Shown here piece by piece: positions 30,635 through 40,999 of a stretch of DNA of 64,000 nt. This DNA comes from Myxococcales bacterium (GTDB taxonomy: Bacteria; Myxococcota_A; Polyangia; Haliangiales; Haliangiaceae). The stretch lies in contig JAEUJY010000021.1 in NCBI GenBank assembly GCA_016794525.1, positions 1-64,000 of the forward strand, written 5' to 3'. The notes under the pieces are model-generated. The model was given only the letters and a program-made list of their open reading frames with translations. It searched no databases and was not told where the DNA came from. The translations under genes and the position numbers were made by a program. The stretch's first letter is position 1; every line of letters begins with the position of its first letter.

Positions 30635-33218
30635 CCGCCGCGGCCCGGCGGCGCCGGCGCCCCAGCCACCCCGCCACCACCAGCGCGGCCGCCGCGCTGA
30701 CCGGGCCGTCGTGCTCGCCGGTCGAGCAGCAGCCGCCCTCGGCCGGCGGCGGCTCGGGCTCGCACGGCGCCATCGTCGACGGCGGCGCGGCGACGCCGGT
30801 GGCCAGCGCGTGGACGCTGCCGTCGTAGGTGGCGACGATCAGGTAGCCGCCGGCGGCGGCGATCGCGCTGGCGATCGGCGCGCCGAGATCGACGGTGAAC
30901 CGCTCGGCGCCGTCGGCGGCGTCGAGCGCGGCCAGCACGCCGTCGGGGCGGCCGATCCAGACGCGATCGCCGGTCACCACCGGGCTGGCGACGAAGCCGG
31001 CCTGGCTCGAGCGGTAGTGGGCGAAGTTGAGCGGGCCGCCGGGCGTCGCGTAGCGCCACAGCTCGGCGCCGGTGGCGGCGTCGAGCGCGACCAGATCGTC
31101 CCACTGCGTGGGCACGAACAGCCGGCCGTCGGCCAGCGCCGGGGCCGCGGTGACGCTGTAACCCCAGTCGAAGCCGCCGTCGGTGGTGCCGCGGGTCCAC
31201 AGCACGCGGCCGGTCGCCAGCTCGGCGGCCGAGGCCTCGCCGCGGGCGTTGACCATGTACAGCACGCCGCCCTCGACGATCGGGGTGGCGTTGATCGCCA
31301 CGGTGGCGCCGCCGGTGTTCGACCACAGCGGCGCGCCGGTGGTCGCGTTCCAGCCGGTCAGGCCGTCGTCGCGGTTGAACGCGACCAGCGCGGTGCCGTC
31401 GGCGACCGCGATCGCGGCCAGCGTGCCCAGCCACGGGTAGCCGGGCGCGCGATCCTGGTTCCACAGCTCGTCGCCGGTGGCCAGGTCGAGCGCCGCCAGC
31501 TTGCCCTGCACGGCGACGTAGACCACGCCGTCGGCGACGGTCGGCGCCGCCCACAGCGACGACTCGAGCATCGGCAGGCCGTCGGCGACGTCGTGGGTCC
31601 AGCGCACCGCGCCGTCGGCCAGCGCGACCGCGTGGACCTCGCCGTTGCCGAGCCCGACGACGACGGTGCCGTCGGCGATCGCCGGCGCGTTCGACGGCGG
31701 GTACGGCGTGACGTAGCGCCACTTGATCGCGCCGGTCACCAGGTCGAGCGCGACCAGCCCGCCGGCGTCGCCCGCGGCGCGATCGGCGACGCTGACCACG
31801 ACCGTGCCATCGGCGATCACCGGCGAGCCCAGCGCCAGCGCGCCGCCGACCGCGGTGGTCCAGCGGGTGGTCAGCGGCGGCGCGATCGCCGCGGCCTGGC
31901 GGCCCTGGTGGGCCGGCCCGCCGCCGAGCTGCGGCCACGCGCCGATCGCCGGCGTCGCGTCGGCCGCCGCGCACACCTCGAAGCGCACGGTCTTGTCGAC
32001 GGTGCGGCCGGCCGGGGTCGCCGCGTGCAGCTGCACGACGTGGGTGCCCGCGGCCAGCGCCGGCACCGCGCCGCGGTAGGTCCAGCCGCCGACCGGGCTC
32101 AGCGGGATCGGCACGCCGCAATCGATCGTCGCGGTGACCTCGGCGGCGCTGGCGTCGAGCGCCGCGGCGGCCAGCAGGTCGAAGCCGCCGGCCGGCGCGC
32201 ACGAGCCCGGCGTCGGCGCGATCAGGCCCAGGTGCGGCTCGACGAGCCGCTCGCGGTGCACCACCGTCGGGGTGTCGCCCTCGAAGGTGATCACGCGGTA
32301 GCCGGCCGGCGACGAGTCGATGCCGCCCATGACCAACGTCTGGGTGCCCCACTCGACCATGCCGGTGCGCTCGACGCGGCGGTTGGCGTGCCAGTGGCCG
32401 GTGAACAGGTAGTCGACGCCCAGCGCCGCCAGCTGATCGGCGACCTCGTCGCGCGGCGAGCCGTGGCCCAGGCCGACCACGATCATCGCCGGGGCGACCC
32501 GCGCCAGGTCGGCGGCGAAGAACGCGACCTGGGTCGGCTCGGGCAGGTTGGCGTCCCAGACGACGATATGGAGGTTGCCGATGTCGAAGCTGTAGTTGTC
32601 GGGGCCGAAGTACCGGCGGTAGGTGGTGCCGCCGTCGTACCAGTCGTGGTTGCCGGCGACCGGGACCCACGGCACCGTGACGCCGGCCAGCGCCGCCTGC
32701 ACCCGCTCGAACTGATCGGGCGCGTTGCCCTGGGTGATGTCGCCGACGATCGTGAAGAACCGCGGCGGGGTGGGCAGCGAGATCGCCTGATCGATCGCGT
32801 CGGCGAGGTCGCCGCCGTCCCAGGGATCGGTGGCGGCGATCGTGTTGGTGTGCGAGTCGGCGGCGACCACGAAGGTCAGTGGCGCCGCGGCCTCGGCCGG
32901 CGTCAGCGCCACCAGCGGCAGGTCGAGGTCGGGGCTGTCGGCGTTCTTCCACACCGGCCCGGGGCGGTAGCCGTCGGGCACGCGGACCCAGACGATCCCG
33001 ACCGCGGCGGCCACGTCGAGGCGGTAGGTGCCGTCGGCTTCGGTCACCGTGAACGCCCCGCGGTCGAGCGCCACGACCGCGCCGGGGACGCCCGGCTCGT
33101 CGGCCTGGCGCTCGTGGTCGCCGTTGCGGTCGACGAACACCCGGCCGCTGACCGTCGCCGCGCAGGCGGCCTCGGTCAGGCCCGACAGCAGGGCGACGGC
33201 GAGGGCGAGGCGGCGCAC
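30621..33218 (-). CDS. metallophosphatase with PQQ-type repeats and MYXO-CTERM anchor
   Basis: 865 residues from GTG 33218, which follows CACAAT by 6 nt. A signal peptide (to about A21) precedes a calcineurin-type N-terminal beta domain ([19 protein letters not shown], about 24-105). The metallophosphatase follows with all five motifs: ADSH (D121, H123), VGDI (D160), AGNHDWYD (N190-D192), GHGSP and GHWHAN. From about residue 470 come repeated PQQ/BamB-type blades (for example [15 protein letters not shown]), a propeller. The C terminus has [10 protein letters not shown], a hydrophobic stretch and GRRRRR: a MYXO-CTERM-type sorting signal, so the protein is expected on the cell surface. Substrate unknown. 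Confidence 0.9.
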   Translation of the reverse strand: MRRLALAVALLSGLTEAACAATVSGRVFVDRNGDHERQADEPGVPGAVVALDRGAFTVTEADGTYRLDVAAAVGIVWVRVPDGYRPGPVWKNADSPDLDLPLVALTPAEAAAPLTFVVAADSHTNTIAATDPWDGGDLADAIDQAISLPTPPRFFTIVGDITQGNAPDQFERVQAALAGVTVPWVPVAGNHDWYDGGTTYRRYFGPDNYSFDIGNLHIVVWDANLPEPTQVAFFAADLARVAPAMIVVGLGHGSPRDEVADQLAALGVDYLFTGHWHANRRVERTGMVEWGTQTLVMGGIDSSPAGYRVITFEGDTPTVVHRERLVEPHLGLIAPTPGSCAPAGGFDLLAAAALDASAAEVTATIDCGVPIPLSPVGGWTYRGAVPALAAGTHVVQLHAATPAGRTVDKTVRFEVCAAADATPAIGAWPQLGGGPAHQGRQAAAIAPPLTTRWTTAVGGALALGSPVIADGTVVVSVADRAAGDAGGLVALDLVTGAIKWRYVTPYPPSNAPAIADGTVVVGLGNGEVHAVALADGAVRWTHDVADGLPMLESSLWAAPTVADGVVYVAVQGKLAALDLATGDELWNQDRAPGYPWLGTLAAIAVADGTALVAFNRDDGLTGWNATTGAPLWSNTGGATVAINATPIVEGGVLYMVNARGEASAAELATGRVLWTRGTTDGGFDWGYSVTAAPALADGRLFVPTQWDDLVALDAATGAELWRYATPGGPLNFAHYRSSQAGFVASPVVTGDRVWIGRPDGVLAALDAADGAERFTVDLGAPIASAIAAAGGYLIVATYDGSVHALATGVAAPPSTMAPCEPEPPPAEGGCCSTGEHDGPVSAAAALVVAGWLGRRRRRAAAVTGR

Positions 33219-33356
33219 TCGCTGATTGTGCGGCAATTTGCCAGGGTTGTCGCGGGGCCCGGAGGTGGCGGCGGTCACGGCCGGCGCCGGCGCCCGACCC
33301 GCCGGGATCCGACACTTGCCAAGCAACCGCCGGCGCGCGTGGCCGATACTCCGGCC

Positions 33357-34217
33357 ATGAGCGACTCGTCCGCCCGCGCGCTGCGGGTCACTGTCACGAT
33401 CGGCACCGCCCCGCAGCGCATGCTCGAGCTGGCGTCGCCGGTGCTGTGCGGGTCGGGGCGCGCCGCCGATGTCCGGGTGATCGATCCCGGGGTGGCGCCG
33501 CTGATGCTCCGGCTGACCCGCGAGGGCGACCGGGTCGTGGCGATCGCCGCGGCGCCGGGGGTGACCGTCGACGGGGTGCCGGCGGCGGTCGATCAGCCGG
33601 TGGTGGTGACCGGCAAGGCGATCCAGGTCGGGCCGGCGCGCCTGGTGGTCGCCCCGTGGTCGCAGGCGCCCGACGCCGACGCCGCCCGCACCGACTCGCT
33701 GGCGCGGGAGTTGATGCGCGACCTGCTCGGCGATCAGTCGCCGCCGCCGCCCGAGCTGGTGATCGAGGGCGGGCCGGCCGCGGGGCAGCGGCTGGCGCTG
33801 CCCGGCGTCGGCGCCCGGGTGGTGATCGGCCGCGGCGACAGCGGCTGGGTCGTGCTGGATCCGGATCTGTCGCGCAGCCACGCGGTGATCGAGCACCGGG
33901 CCGACGGCGCCTGGCTGCGCGATCTCGAGTCGAAGAACGGCACCCGGGTCAACGGCGTGCTGGCGCCGATCGCCGAGCCCGGCGTCGTGCTGTCCGAGGG
34001 CGCGATCATCACGCTGGGCAAGACCACGATCCGCTACCGCGATCCGGCCGCCGCGGCCCTCGGCGGTGCCGCCGCGATGCTGGTGGCCGACACCCACACC
34101 AAGACCACCGGCGCCGCCATCCCGGTCGACGTCCCGCCGCGCTGGCCGATCGCCGTGGCGGCGGTCGTCGCGGCCGCGGCGTTCGCGCTGGTGATCGTGC
34201 TGCTCGCCGGCGGCTGA
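33357..34217 (+). CDS. tail-anchored FHA-domain protein
   Basis: 286 residues from ATG 33357, with GATACT (33345-33350) ending 6 nt upstream. The forkhead-associated domain at about 133-225 has the key residues: VIGRGDSG (G158, R159), LSRSHAVI (S172, H175) and SKNGTRVNG (N194, G195), so it should bind phosphothreonine peptides. Residues 10-100 have the same beta pattern ([11 protein letters not shown]) without the RSH core, likely a degenerate FHA. A single C-terminal span (about 263-283) leaves almost nothing outside, so the FHA domains face the cytoplasm. Likely partner of Ser/Thr kinase signalling. Directly followed by the palindrome array. Confidence 0.87.
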   Translation: MSDSSARALRVTVTIGTAPQRMLELASPVLCGSGRAADVRVIDPGVAPLMLRLTREGDRVVAIAAAPGVTVDGVPAAVDQPVVVTGKAIQVGPARLVVAPWSQAPDADAARTDSLARELMRDLLGDQSPPPPELVIEGGPAAGQRLALPGVGARVVIGRGDSGWVVLDPDLSRSHAVIEHRADGAWLRDLESKNGTRVNGVLAPIAEPGVVLSEGAIITLGKTTIRYRDPAAAALGGAAAMLVADTHTKTTGAAIPVDVPPRWPIAVAAVVAAAAFALVIVLLAGG

Positions 34218-34232
34218 GCACCGGCCGGCAGC

Positions 34233-34397
34233 GTCCCACGTGGGAGATGCGTGGGGCGTCCCACGTGGGAGACGGGAGGGGCGTCCCACGTGGGAGACCG
34301 GCGGGGCGTCCCACGTGGGAGACGGGAGGGGCGTCCCACGTGGGAGACGGGCGGGGGCGTCCCACGTGGGAGATGGGAGGGGCGTCCCACGTGGGAG
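34233..34397. repeat. array of seven 25-bp units with TCCCACGTGGGA palindrome
   Basis: Seven copies of GTCCCACGTGGGAG start at 34233, 34258, 34283, 34308, 34333, 34359 and 34384, so the period is 25 bp with one 26-bp step. Each copy contains the 12-bp perfect palindrome TCCCACGTGGGA; the 11-12 bp between copies are G-rich (consensus ACGGGAGGGGC). It lies 16 bp after the FHA stop in an interval with no gene. In RNA, neighbouring copies could pair as 12-bp stems with 13-nt loops. The same 14-bp core in the opposite orientation forms the array at 59153. Confidence 0.93.
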
Positions 34398-34421
34398 ACG
34401 GGTGGGGGCGAGTTCCGTCGC

Positions 34422-34647
34422 CGGTTCCGACCCCGACTCCGGCTCCGGTTCCGGTTCCGGCTCCGGCTCCGGTTCCGGCTCCGGCTCCGGCTCCGGTTCC
34501 GGCTCTGGCTCCGGTTCCGGCTCCGGCTCCGGCTCCGACTCCGGCTCCGGTTCCGGCTCCCGCTCCGGCTCCGGTTCCGACGCCGGCTCCGGCTCCGGTT
34601 CCCGCACCCGGCGCCGGCTCCGGATCCCGCACCCGGCTCCAGCTCCC
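34422..34647. repeat. GGCTCC/GGTTCC hexanucleotide microsatellite
   Basis: About 225 bp of GGCTCC and GGTTCC hexamers with a few variants (GACTCC, GACGCC), ending at the stop of the lipoprotein gene on the minus strand. All frames are open (Gly-Ser on one strand, Glu-Pro on the other) because of composition, and no start or ribosome binding site is convincing, so it is called as noncoding. Together with the array before it this fills the 430 bp between two convergent genes. Confidence 0.88.
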
Positions 34648-34649
34648 GT

Positions 34650-37600
34650 CTATTGCTGCTGGATCTCGAGCTTGCCCGGCGGCAGGTTCGTCGGATCGAG
34701 CGCGTCCCAGGCCAGGGTCGCGCCGGCGGCGGCCAGGTGGAAGCCGTCGAGGGTGCGGGTCGAGGCCACGGGGGTCGGCGTCCACGCCGCGCCAGCCTTG
34801 GCGGCGACCACCAGGTCGGCGGTGGCCGCGTCCTGGTACGCGATCGCCGGGGCGCCGCCGCGCAGGAACACCGTCGCCCCCGCGCCCACCGGGTGGGTGC
34901 GATCGCCGGCGCGGGTGCCGTCGTCGACCAGCTCGATCGCGCCCGGCGCGCCGTTCCAGCTGAGGTAATGGACGGTGTCGGCGCGCGCGTCCTGGTAGGC
35001 GACGTGCAGGGTGCCGTCGGGGCCGACCAGCGCGCTGGCCCACATGCCGCGGTCGCCGCTGCCGTCGAGCACGGTCTCGGCGAACGTGCCGGCGCCGGGC
35101 GCGCTCTCGACCATCATCACCAGCGAGGTGCGGCTGCGGTCGTAGAACACCATCGCCAGCTTGCCGTCGGGTAGCGTGACCAGGTTGACGAACAGGCCGG
35201 TGCCCTGCGGCAGGTCGCTGGCGGTCGGCGTCGGGATCGCGGTGCGGCAGGTGCCGGCGACGCACGCCTGATCGTCGGCGCAGGCGGTCGGGCAGCCGCC
35301 GCCCGGCGTCGCGCAGGTCTCGGGATCGCCGTCGGCCGCCGGGGCCAGGCACACGTCGCCCGAGGCGCACCGGCCGGCGCACGAGCCGACCGCGCTGGCG
35401 ACGGTGGTCAGCGTCCAGTCGGTCGACTGCACCGGGTCGGCGGTGCGGGCCCGGGCCAGCCGCAGCTGGGTCTCGAGCGCGCCGCCGGCGGCGGGCACGT
35501 TCTCGATCAGGTACGCGATCGCCGGGGTGCCGCTGCCGTCGAGGGCCAGGCTGGCGTAGGCGCCGACCGCCGCGGTGGCCGCGTCCTCGACGACGTAGGT
35601 CTTCCACTCGCCGGCGCGGGTCTCGATCGCGAACTTCAGCGCCAGCGCGTCGTGGTCCTGGTACGCGACGCGGGCCAGGCCGCCCTTGAGCGCGACCGAC
35701 GTGTAGTAGCCGACGTCGGGCCCCGGGGTCGCGACGCCGCCGCGGTAGGTCGACGGATCGTAGGTCGGGGTCTCGTCGGGCACGCCGTCGACCGCGGTGA
35801 AGCTGCGGGTGCCGTCGGCGGCGACGTCGACCAGCACGAGATCGCCGAGGAACGCGTCGTAGGTCGATACGACGGTGCGGGTGCCGTCGGTGGCGGCGCC
35901 GTTCCAGCGGCCGAGCGTGCCGACCGCGACCTCGCCGGGCAGGCAGTCGTTGCTGCCGCACGGCGGCGTGCCGCCGCAGTCGCACGCCGGCAGCGTCGCG
36001 GCGAGCGCGAGCACCAGCGCGGCGGTGGCCAGCCGGCGCAGCGCGCGGCGATCGAGCGTCTTGCGCCGGCGGCGGCGCAGCAAGAGGCCGAGCGCGACCG
36101 CGCCCAGCGGCAGCGCGTCGGTGGGCCGGCCGCCGGTCGCGCAGTTGCAGCCACCCTCGCCGGGCGCGCCGTGGAAGCCGGCGCGGGTCTTGCCGCGCTC
36201 GGGCGCGATCGGCAGCTCGAGCACCACCGGCGTCGGGTCGATCGACTCGGCGTGGCCGCGGATGCGGGCGCGCACCTCGACGCGGTGGATGCCAGGCAGC
36301 CACAGCGTCCGGCTCGTGATCGTCCGGGTCGGGTACGGCGACCACGCCGACCACAGGCTGTCGTCGACGCGGGTCGACCACTCGAGGTCGCGGGCGTCGC
36401 CGCCCAGCGCCAGCGCGATCCGCGGCGCGTCCTCGCTGGTCCAGCGGTCGGGATCCGCCAGCGCGTCGGCGCCGGGCAGGATCACGTCGTCGATCTGCGC
36501 CTCGGTCTCGACCGGCGGCAGCGCCTTCATCGCCGGCACCAGGTTGGCGAAGATCGCCAGGAACTGCTTCCCGTCGACCGCGGTGATGTCGGTGACCTCG
36601 ATGTTGAGGCCGCCCAAGGACGGCAGCGCGAACGAGCCCAGGCCGCCGGCCAGGCCGGGCAGGGCCAGCTCGAGCAGCGACGGGAACCGCAGCGCGAGCT
36701 GCGCCGGATCCTCGGTGAGCGCCTCGCTGTTCTTGACCGACAGGTTGGTGAACGCGCCGGCCAGATCGCCGAACACCGGCTCGAGCTCGCCGGCGGCGTT
36801 GACCTGCATGCCCAGCGGCAGGTGCAGGTCGGTGACGATCGTGAAGATGCGGACGTACTGGTCCTCGATCGACACGAAGAAGTCGAGCTCGAGGCCGGTG
36901 AAGTTGATGTCGAGCAGCGGCTCGTCGACCATCACCGTGCCGTCCATCGCGGTGGTGAAGGTGTTGGCGCCCAGCCGCATCGTCGGTGGCGCCTGCGGCC
37001 GCAGCCCCACCGCCACCGCGCCGGTCTTGCTGAGCAGGTTGGCCAGCGACGGCGCGATCAGCCCCAGCGTGTCGGTGGTGAGCAGGTCGACCGTGCGGGT
37101 GCCGACGGTCAGGCACAAGAGGCCGCCGTCGTAGAGGCTGTAGGCCAGCTCGTCGATCTGGCTCTGGTGCAGGCCGAACGCCAGGCCGAACGCGCCGCCG
37201 GTGTCGGGGCGGGTGTTGCCCTGGAAGTACGCCGACTGCGGGATCGTGACCCGCGCCGGCGCGGTGGCCGCCGGACCGCAGCGATCGCGCGCGACGCCGG
37301 CCGGGCGGAAGCCGCCGAGCAGGCCGAGCGCGAGGCCGTTGTTGTTCGAGGTCGCGTAGCCGCCGGCGACCTCGTAGACGTCCATCGCGCCGCTGGTGCC
37401 GGGCGACAGGCTGGCGAACAGGTTGCCGCCGCGGGCGCGGCCGGTGATGCCGACCTCCTGGTAGCAGGTGTTGTCGGCGCGCATGCAGACGTTGTCGGTG
37501 CACGCGGTCGCGAACGGGCCGCACTCGCCGACGTCACCCGACGGGCAGGCCTTGCACGCCTGGTCGGCGATCGCGCCCTTGATCGCGTCGGAGAACGTGC

Positions 37601-38264
37601 TGGTCAGCGTGCCGATGAACAGGCCGATGCCGAGGCTGGCTACCTGACAGCCGAAGCTGCCGGTCAGCGCGACGTCCTGCGAGGTGAGCTGCGACACGAC
37701 GACGTCGCCGACCTCGATGCGCGTCGTCGACGCCATCGCGTCCTGGCGGAAGTTGACCGGGATGTCGAGCTTGATGTCGGGGTCGGCGCCCGGCGCGGTG
37801 TCGATCTTCACGCCGCAGTTGCCGACCAGCGGCACGGTCACCGGGATGTCCATCTGCGAGCGCACCCGCGCGCGCACGGTGACGTCGAGGCGCGACGCGC
37901 CCTGGGCCGGGCGCAGCTCCATCCGCGGCTGATCGCCGGGGTGCTGGGTCAGGTCGATCACGATCGGGCCGCACGGCGACTGCGGGTTGCCGCCGGGGCA
38001 GCACACCGGCGTCGAGCCGCCGCAGCTGGCCGGCACGTCGAACGACAGGCCCATGCCGCCGAGCAGGCCGCCGAGCAGCGCCGCGGGATCGGCCGCGACC
38101 GAGGCCAGGCCCGACTGGCTGACCCGGACCTGGCCGGCGTTGGGCGTGCGCGCCGCCGACGGAAACCCGCCGGGTATCGGCTCGAGGCTCGAACAGCCGC
38201 CGCCGCATCCCGACGATGCGGCGACCGCTGCGAGCACGATGGTCGCAAGATAAGGCTTGGTCAT
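34650..38264 (-). CDS. double lipoprotein: two surface proteins fused, with internal MYXO-CTERM-like signal
   Basis: 1204 residues. Residues 1-20 are a signal ending in SSGCGGGC (Cys20 probable lipidation). Residues about 40-700 form a large soluble Cys-containing domain. At 704-735 comes GEGGCNC, a linker, a hydrophobic stretch (ALPLGAVALGLLL) and RRRRRK, exactly the layout of a MYXO-CTERM sorting signal, which normally ends a protein. It continues with a second hydrophobic signal and lipobox-like LAATLPAC (Cys761), then about 440 residues with beta-propeller-like repeats (RVAYQDHDALALKFA, LHVAYQDARADTVHYL) and Cys-rich loops. This looks like two secreted proteins joined in frame. GGGGAG lies 6 nt before ATG 38264. 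Could also be a missed stop or sequencing slip; no internal start is convincing. Confidence 0.8.
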   Translation of the reverse strand: MTKPYLATIVLAAVAASSGCGGGCSSLEPIPGGFPSAARTPNAGQVRVSQSGLASVAADPAALLGGLLGGMGLSFDVPASCGGSTPVCCPGGNPQSPCGPIVIDLTQHPGDQPRMELRPAQGASRLDVTVRARVRSQMDIPVTVPLVGNCGVKIDTAPGADPDIKLDIPVNFRQDAMASTTRIEVGDVVVSQLTSQDVALTGSFGCQVASLGIGLFIGTLTSTFSDAIKGAIADQACKACPSGDVGECGPFATACTDNVCMRADNTCYQEVGITGRARGGNLFASLSPGTSGAMDVYEVAGGYATSNNNGLALGLLGGFRPAGVARDRCGPAATAPARVTIPQSAYFQGNTRPDTGGAFGLAFGLHQSQIDELAYSLYDGGLLCLTVGTRTVDLLTTDTLGLIAPSLANLLSKTGAVAVGLRPQAPPTMRLGANTFTTAMDGTVMVDEPLLDINFTGLELDFFVSIEDQYVRIFTIVTDLHLPLGMQVNAAGELEPVFGDLAGAFTNLSVKNSEALTEDPAQLALRFPSLLELALPGLAGGLGSFALPSLGGLNIEVTDITAVDGKQFLAIFANLVPAMKALPPVETEAQIDDVILPGADALADPDRWTSEDAPRIALALGGDARDLEWSTRVDDSLWSAWSPYPTRTITSRTLWLPGIHRVEVRARIRGHAESIDPTPVVLELPIAPERGKTRAGFHGAPGEGGCNCATGGRPTDALPLGAVALGLLLRRRRRKTLDRRALRRLATAALVLALAATLPACDCGGTPPCGSNDCLPGEVAVGTLGRWNGAATDGTRTVVSTYDAFLGDLVLVDVAADGTRSFTAVDGVPDETPTYDPSTYRGGVATPGPDVGYYTSVALKGGLARVAYQDHDALALKFAIETRAGEWKTYVVEDAATAAVGAYASLALDGSGTPAIAYLIENVPAAGGALETQLRLARARTADPVQSTDWTLTTVASAVGSCAGRCASGDVCLAPAADGDPETCATPGGGCPTACADDQACVAGTCRTAIPTPTASDLPQGTGLFVNLVTLPDGKLAMVFYDRSRTSLVMMVESAPGAGTFAETVLDGSGDRGMWASALVGPDGTLHVAYQDARADTVHYLSWNGAPGAIELVDDGTRAGDRTHPVGAGATVFLRGGAPAIAYQDAATADLVVAAKAGAAWTPTPVASTRTLDGFHLAAAGATLAWDALDPTNLPPGKLEIQQQ

Positions 38265-38388
38265 GATGGCTCCCCGGGGCGATGGGACCGGATGGCGCCG
38301 CGGGGGTCAAGGGAGAACGGCGGGAGGTCGGTGGGCGGCGACAGCCGACGTACCAACCGCCGGCCCGCGATCGGCGTACCGTCGGCCG

Positions 38389-40113
38389 ATGCGCGTCCCC
38401 CGCCAGCTCCTCGCGTGTGCGTTGCTCGTGCTCGGCGCCTGCGGTCCCAGCGTGTCCGGCGGCGACGACGACGACGACGTGCCGCCGATCGACGCGCCCG
38501 ACGCGCCGCTGTGCCCGCGCTGCACCGACGACCTCACCGGCGTGGTCGACTGCGACGGCAACGTCACGCCGTGCCCCGACGCGCTGGCCTGCGGCAACGG
38601 CGTCTGCCTCGATCCGTGCCAGGCCGCCGAACAGACCAACTCGTCGGTCGGCTGCGACTACTACTCGGTCGACATGGACGCGGCCACCGGGCCGCCGCAG
38701 GACGCCTGCTACACGATGTTCGTCGCCAACGTGTCGCGGCACCCGGTGCACATGCAGGTGCAGTGGGGCGCGACGCCGATCGATCTCGCGCGCTGGGCCA
38801 AGCTGCCGAGCGGGCAGGGCGCCGGCCTCACCTACCAGCCCTACGATCCCGTCGCCGGCCTGGCGCCGGGGCAGGTGGCGGTGATCTTCTTGGCCTACGC
38901 GCCCGGCCTGGGCAACGTCGCGTGCCCGGCGGCGATCGGCGGCGCCGCGGTCGGCACCGAGGCGCAGATCAGCGGCACCGGCGTCGGCACCGCGTTCCAC
39001 CTCACGACCGATCAGCCGGTCGTGGCCTACCAGATGCTCCCGTACGGCGGCGGCGCCGCGGCGGCGACTGGCGCGTCGCTGCTCTTGCCGACCAGCGCGT
39101 GGGGCACCAACTACGTCGCGGTGTCGGCGCAGGACGATCCGGCGCCGCCCATCCCGGTGCCGTTCGCGATGGGGCCGTCGCACAACGTCGTCGCGATGGA
39201 GGACAACACCACCGTGACCTTGCGGCCGACGTCGGCCATCACCGCCGGCGGGCCGCTGCCGGCCGGCACCGCCGGCGCGCCGTACACGTTCACGCTCAAC
39301 AAGGGCCAGTACGCGCAGATCACGCAGCTCGCGCCGCTGTCGGGCAGCCCGATCTCGGCCGACAAGCCGATCGGCGTGTTCGGCGGCCACCAGATCATGT
39401 CGATCGATCGCTGCTGCGGCGATCACGGCGAGCAGATGCTGGCGCCGGTGCGCGCGCTCGGCTCGAGCTACGTCGCGGCGCCCCACGCCGCGCGCAAGCC
39501 GGGCAGCGATCCGCGCATCTACCGCATCTACGGCGCGGTCGACGGCACCCAGCTAACCTACGATCCGCCCAACGTCGGCCCGGCGACGGTCAACCTCGGC
39601 CAGATGATCGAGATCCGCACCGAGACGCCGTTCGTCGTCGAGAGTCAGGGCCCCGACAACCCGTTCGCGATGTTCACGTACATGAGCGGCGCCGGCGATC
39701 AGGGCCAGGGCGGCTGGGGCGACCCCGACTTCGTCCGGCTGGTGCCGCCGGCGCAGTACCTGTCGCACTACGTCTTCTTCACCGATCCGACCTACCCGTT
39801 CACCGCGCTGACGGTGGTGCGCAAGAAGAAGGACGGCGCGTTCGCGCCGGTCGCGCTCGACTGCCTCGGCCCGGTGACCGGCTGGCAGCCGGTGGGATCG
39901 AGCGGCGAGTTCGAGCTGGCGCACGTCAAGCTGGTCGATCACTGGACCGGGCAGAGCGGCTGCAACACCGGCGTGCGGGTCATGGACTCGACCGCGCCGT
40001 TCGGCGTCTGGGTCTGGGGCTGGGGCAGCGAGGACACCCAGACCGGCTGGGTCAGCTACGGCTACCCCGCTGGCGAGAACGTGCAGCTGATCAACGACAT
40101 CATCGTCAACTGA
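38389..40113 (+). CDS. IgGFc-binding-domain lipoprotein
   Basis: 574 residues from ATG 38389; TACCGT (38377-38382) ends 6 nt upstream, so likely leaderless. Longer frames lack a signal. The signal peptide has lipobox LVLGAC (Cys18), followed by an Asp-rich tether (GGDDDDDVPP). A Cys-rich segment (about 40-90) precedes a region matching the IgGFc-binding N-terminal domain family: FHLTTDQPVVAYQMLPYGG, LLLPTSAWGTNYVAVS and FGGHQIMSIDRCCGDHGEQ. Such proteins are common in Myxococcota; the binding function implied by the name is untested there. Surface-exposed. Divergent from the double lipoprotein at 38264. Confidence 0.86.
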   Translation: MRVPRQLLACALLVLGACGPSVSGGDDDDDVPPIDAPDAPLCPRCTDDLTGVVDCDGNVTPCPDALACGNGVCLDPCQAAEQTNSSVGCDYYSVDMDAATGPPQDACYTMFVANVSRHPVHMQVQWGATPIDLARWAKLPSGQGAGLTYQPYDPVAGLAPGQVAVIFLAYAPGLGNVACPAAIGGAAVGTEAQISGTGVGTAFHLTTDQPVVAYQMLPYGGGAAAATGASLLLPTSAWGTNYVAVSAQDDPAPPIPVPFAMGPSHNVVAMEDNTTVTLRPTSAITAGGPLPAGTAGAPYTFTLNKGQYAQITQLAPLSGSPISADKPIGVFGGHQIMSIDRCCGDHGEQMLAPVRALGSSYVAAPHAARKPGSDPRIYRIYGAVDGTQLTYDPPNVGPATVNLGQMIEIRTETPFVVESQGPDNPFAMFTYMSGAGDQGQGGWGDPDFVRLVPPAQYLSHYVFFTDPTYPFTALTVVRKKKDGAFAPVALDCLGPVTGWQPVGSSGEFELAHVKLVDHWTGQSGCNTGVRVMDSTAPFGVWVWGWGSEDTQTGWVSYGYPAGENVQLINDIIVN

Positions 40114-40218
40114 GCTTCAGGGGCTCGTCCCCGCGACGCGAGACGCCTGACGCGCCGACCGGTGCTCGACGGGAAGGCGGACCAGCGCTGAGCCGGCTCC
40201 GGATCCGGCCCTTCTCGC

Positions 40219-40914
40219 TCACCGCCAGAAGTCATCGGCCTCGTCGTCGAGCACGTCGAAGTCGTAGGCCCAGATCTCGACCTCGACGCCGTGCAGCGCG
40301 GCGACCTCGACGCGGACCCCGTCGCGCCACACCAGCGGCAGCAGCGGCCCGTCGTGGACGAGCTGTTCGTCGCGCACGCGCAGCGGGTTGTGGCAGGTCG
40401 GGGTCCAGGTCGTCTCGACGTCGAACCCGGCGGCGCGGATCGCGGCGTCCACGCGGTCGCCCACGTCGGCGGCGTAGGGCATGTCCCCGTCGCGGGTCAG
40501 CAAGCAGTCGCCGTCCTCGAAGCCGTACTTGCCTAGCTGCCACCTCACGTCGAAGCGTCGCAACGCCACCGCGGCCAGCGCGCGATCGTCGTCGAGCCGC
40601 GCGATCACGCCGCGACCCTCGCGCAGGAGGCCCAGCCGCAGCTCGCGGTGCTCGACGAGCGTCTCCCACACCGGCTCGATCGTGACGTAGCCGGCCAGCG
40701 GCCCGACGAACGGGCACCGCGACCGCGCGACGTGCCACGGCCGCGCGGCGTGGACGTCGGGCCCGTCGACGCGGTAGCGCAGGCCGTTGAACTCGCGGCC
40801 GCGTTCGATCACCTCGCCGCCGTCGCCGAGCGCGTAGCCGTACGGCGCGAGCTTGTCCGACACCCACGCCCGCAGGTCGTCGACCGGCGCCGCCATGATC
40901 GCGAACGCGAACAC
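40219..40914 (-). CDS. hypothetical protein
   Basis: 231 residues; the start may be ATG 40914 or the in-frame ATG 40896. Cytoplasmic by appearance: no signal or membrane span. Contains two Cys (SRCPFVG, PTCHNPL) and an acidic C terminus (DFDVLDDEADDFWR). Upstream of the toxin gene on the same strand but 85 bp away. No family recognised. The 105 bp between it and the converging gene hold short hairpin-forming sequence but nothing I can name. Confidence 0.65.
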   Translation of the reverse strand: MFAFAIMAAPVDDLRAWVSDKLAPYGYALGDGGEVIERGREFNGLRYRVDGPDVHAARPWHVARSRCPFVGPLAGYVTIEPVWETLVEHRELRLGLLREGRGVIARLDDDRALAAVALRRFDVRWQLGKYGFEDGDCLLTRDGDMPYAADVGDRVDAAIRAAGFDVETTWTPTCHNPLRVRDEQLVHDGPLLPLVWRDGVRVEVAALHGVEVEIWAYDFDVLDDEADDFWR

Positions 40915-40999
40915 CGCGCGGTGGTACCACGCGAACCGCGGCCGGGCGATCGAGCCGCGGTTAGGTGTGTGGCGCGGTGCCGGCGGCGAGACGGTGGCG

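Noticed and set aside
34233-34397. CRISPR array
   Set aside because: Repeats are 14 bp with near-identical 11-nt spacers; CRISPR spacers are unique and about 30 nt, and no cas gene is near.
34422-34647. Gly-Ser-rich or Glu-Pro-rich protein
   Set aside because: Open in every frame by composition; no start, no ribosome binding site, no flanking domain.
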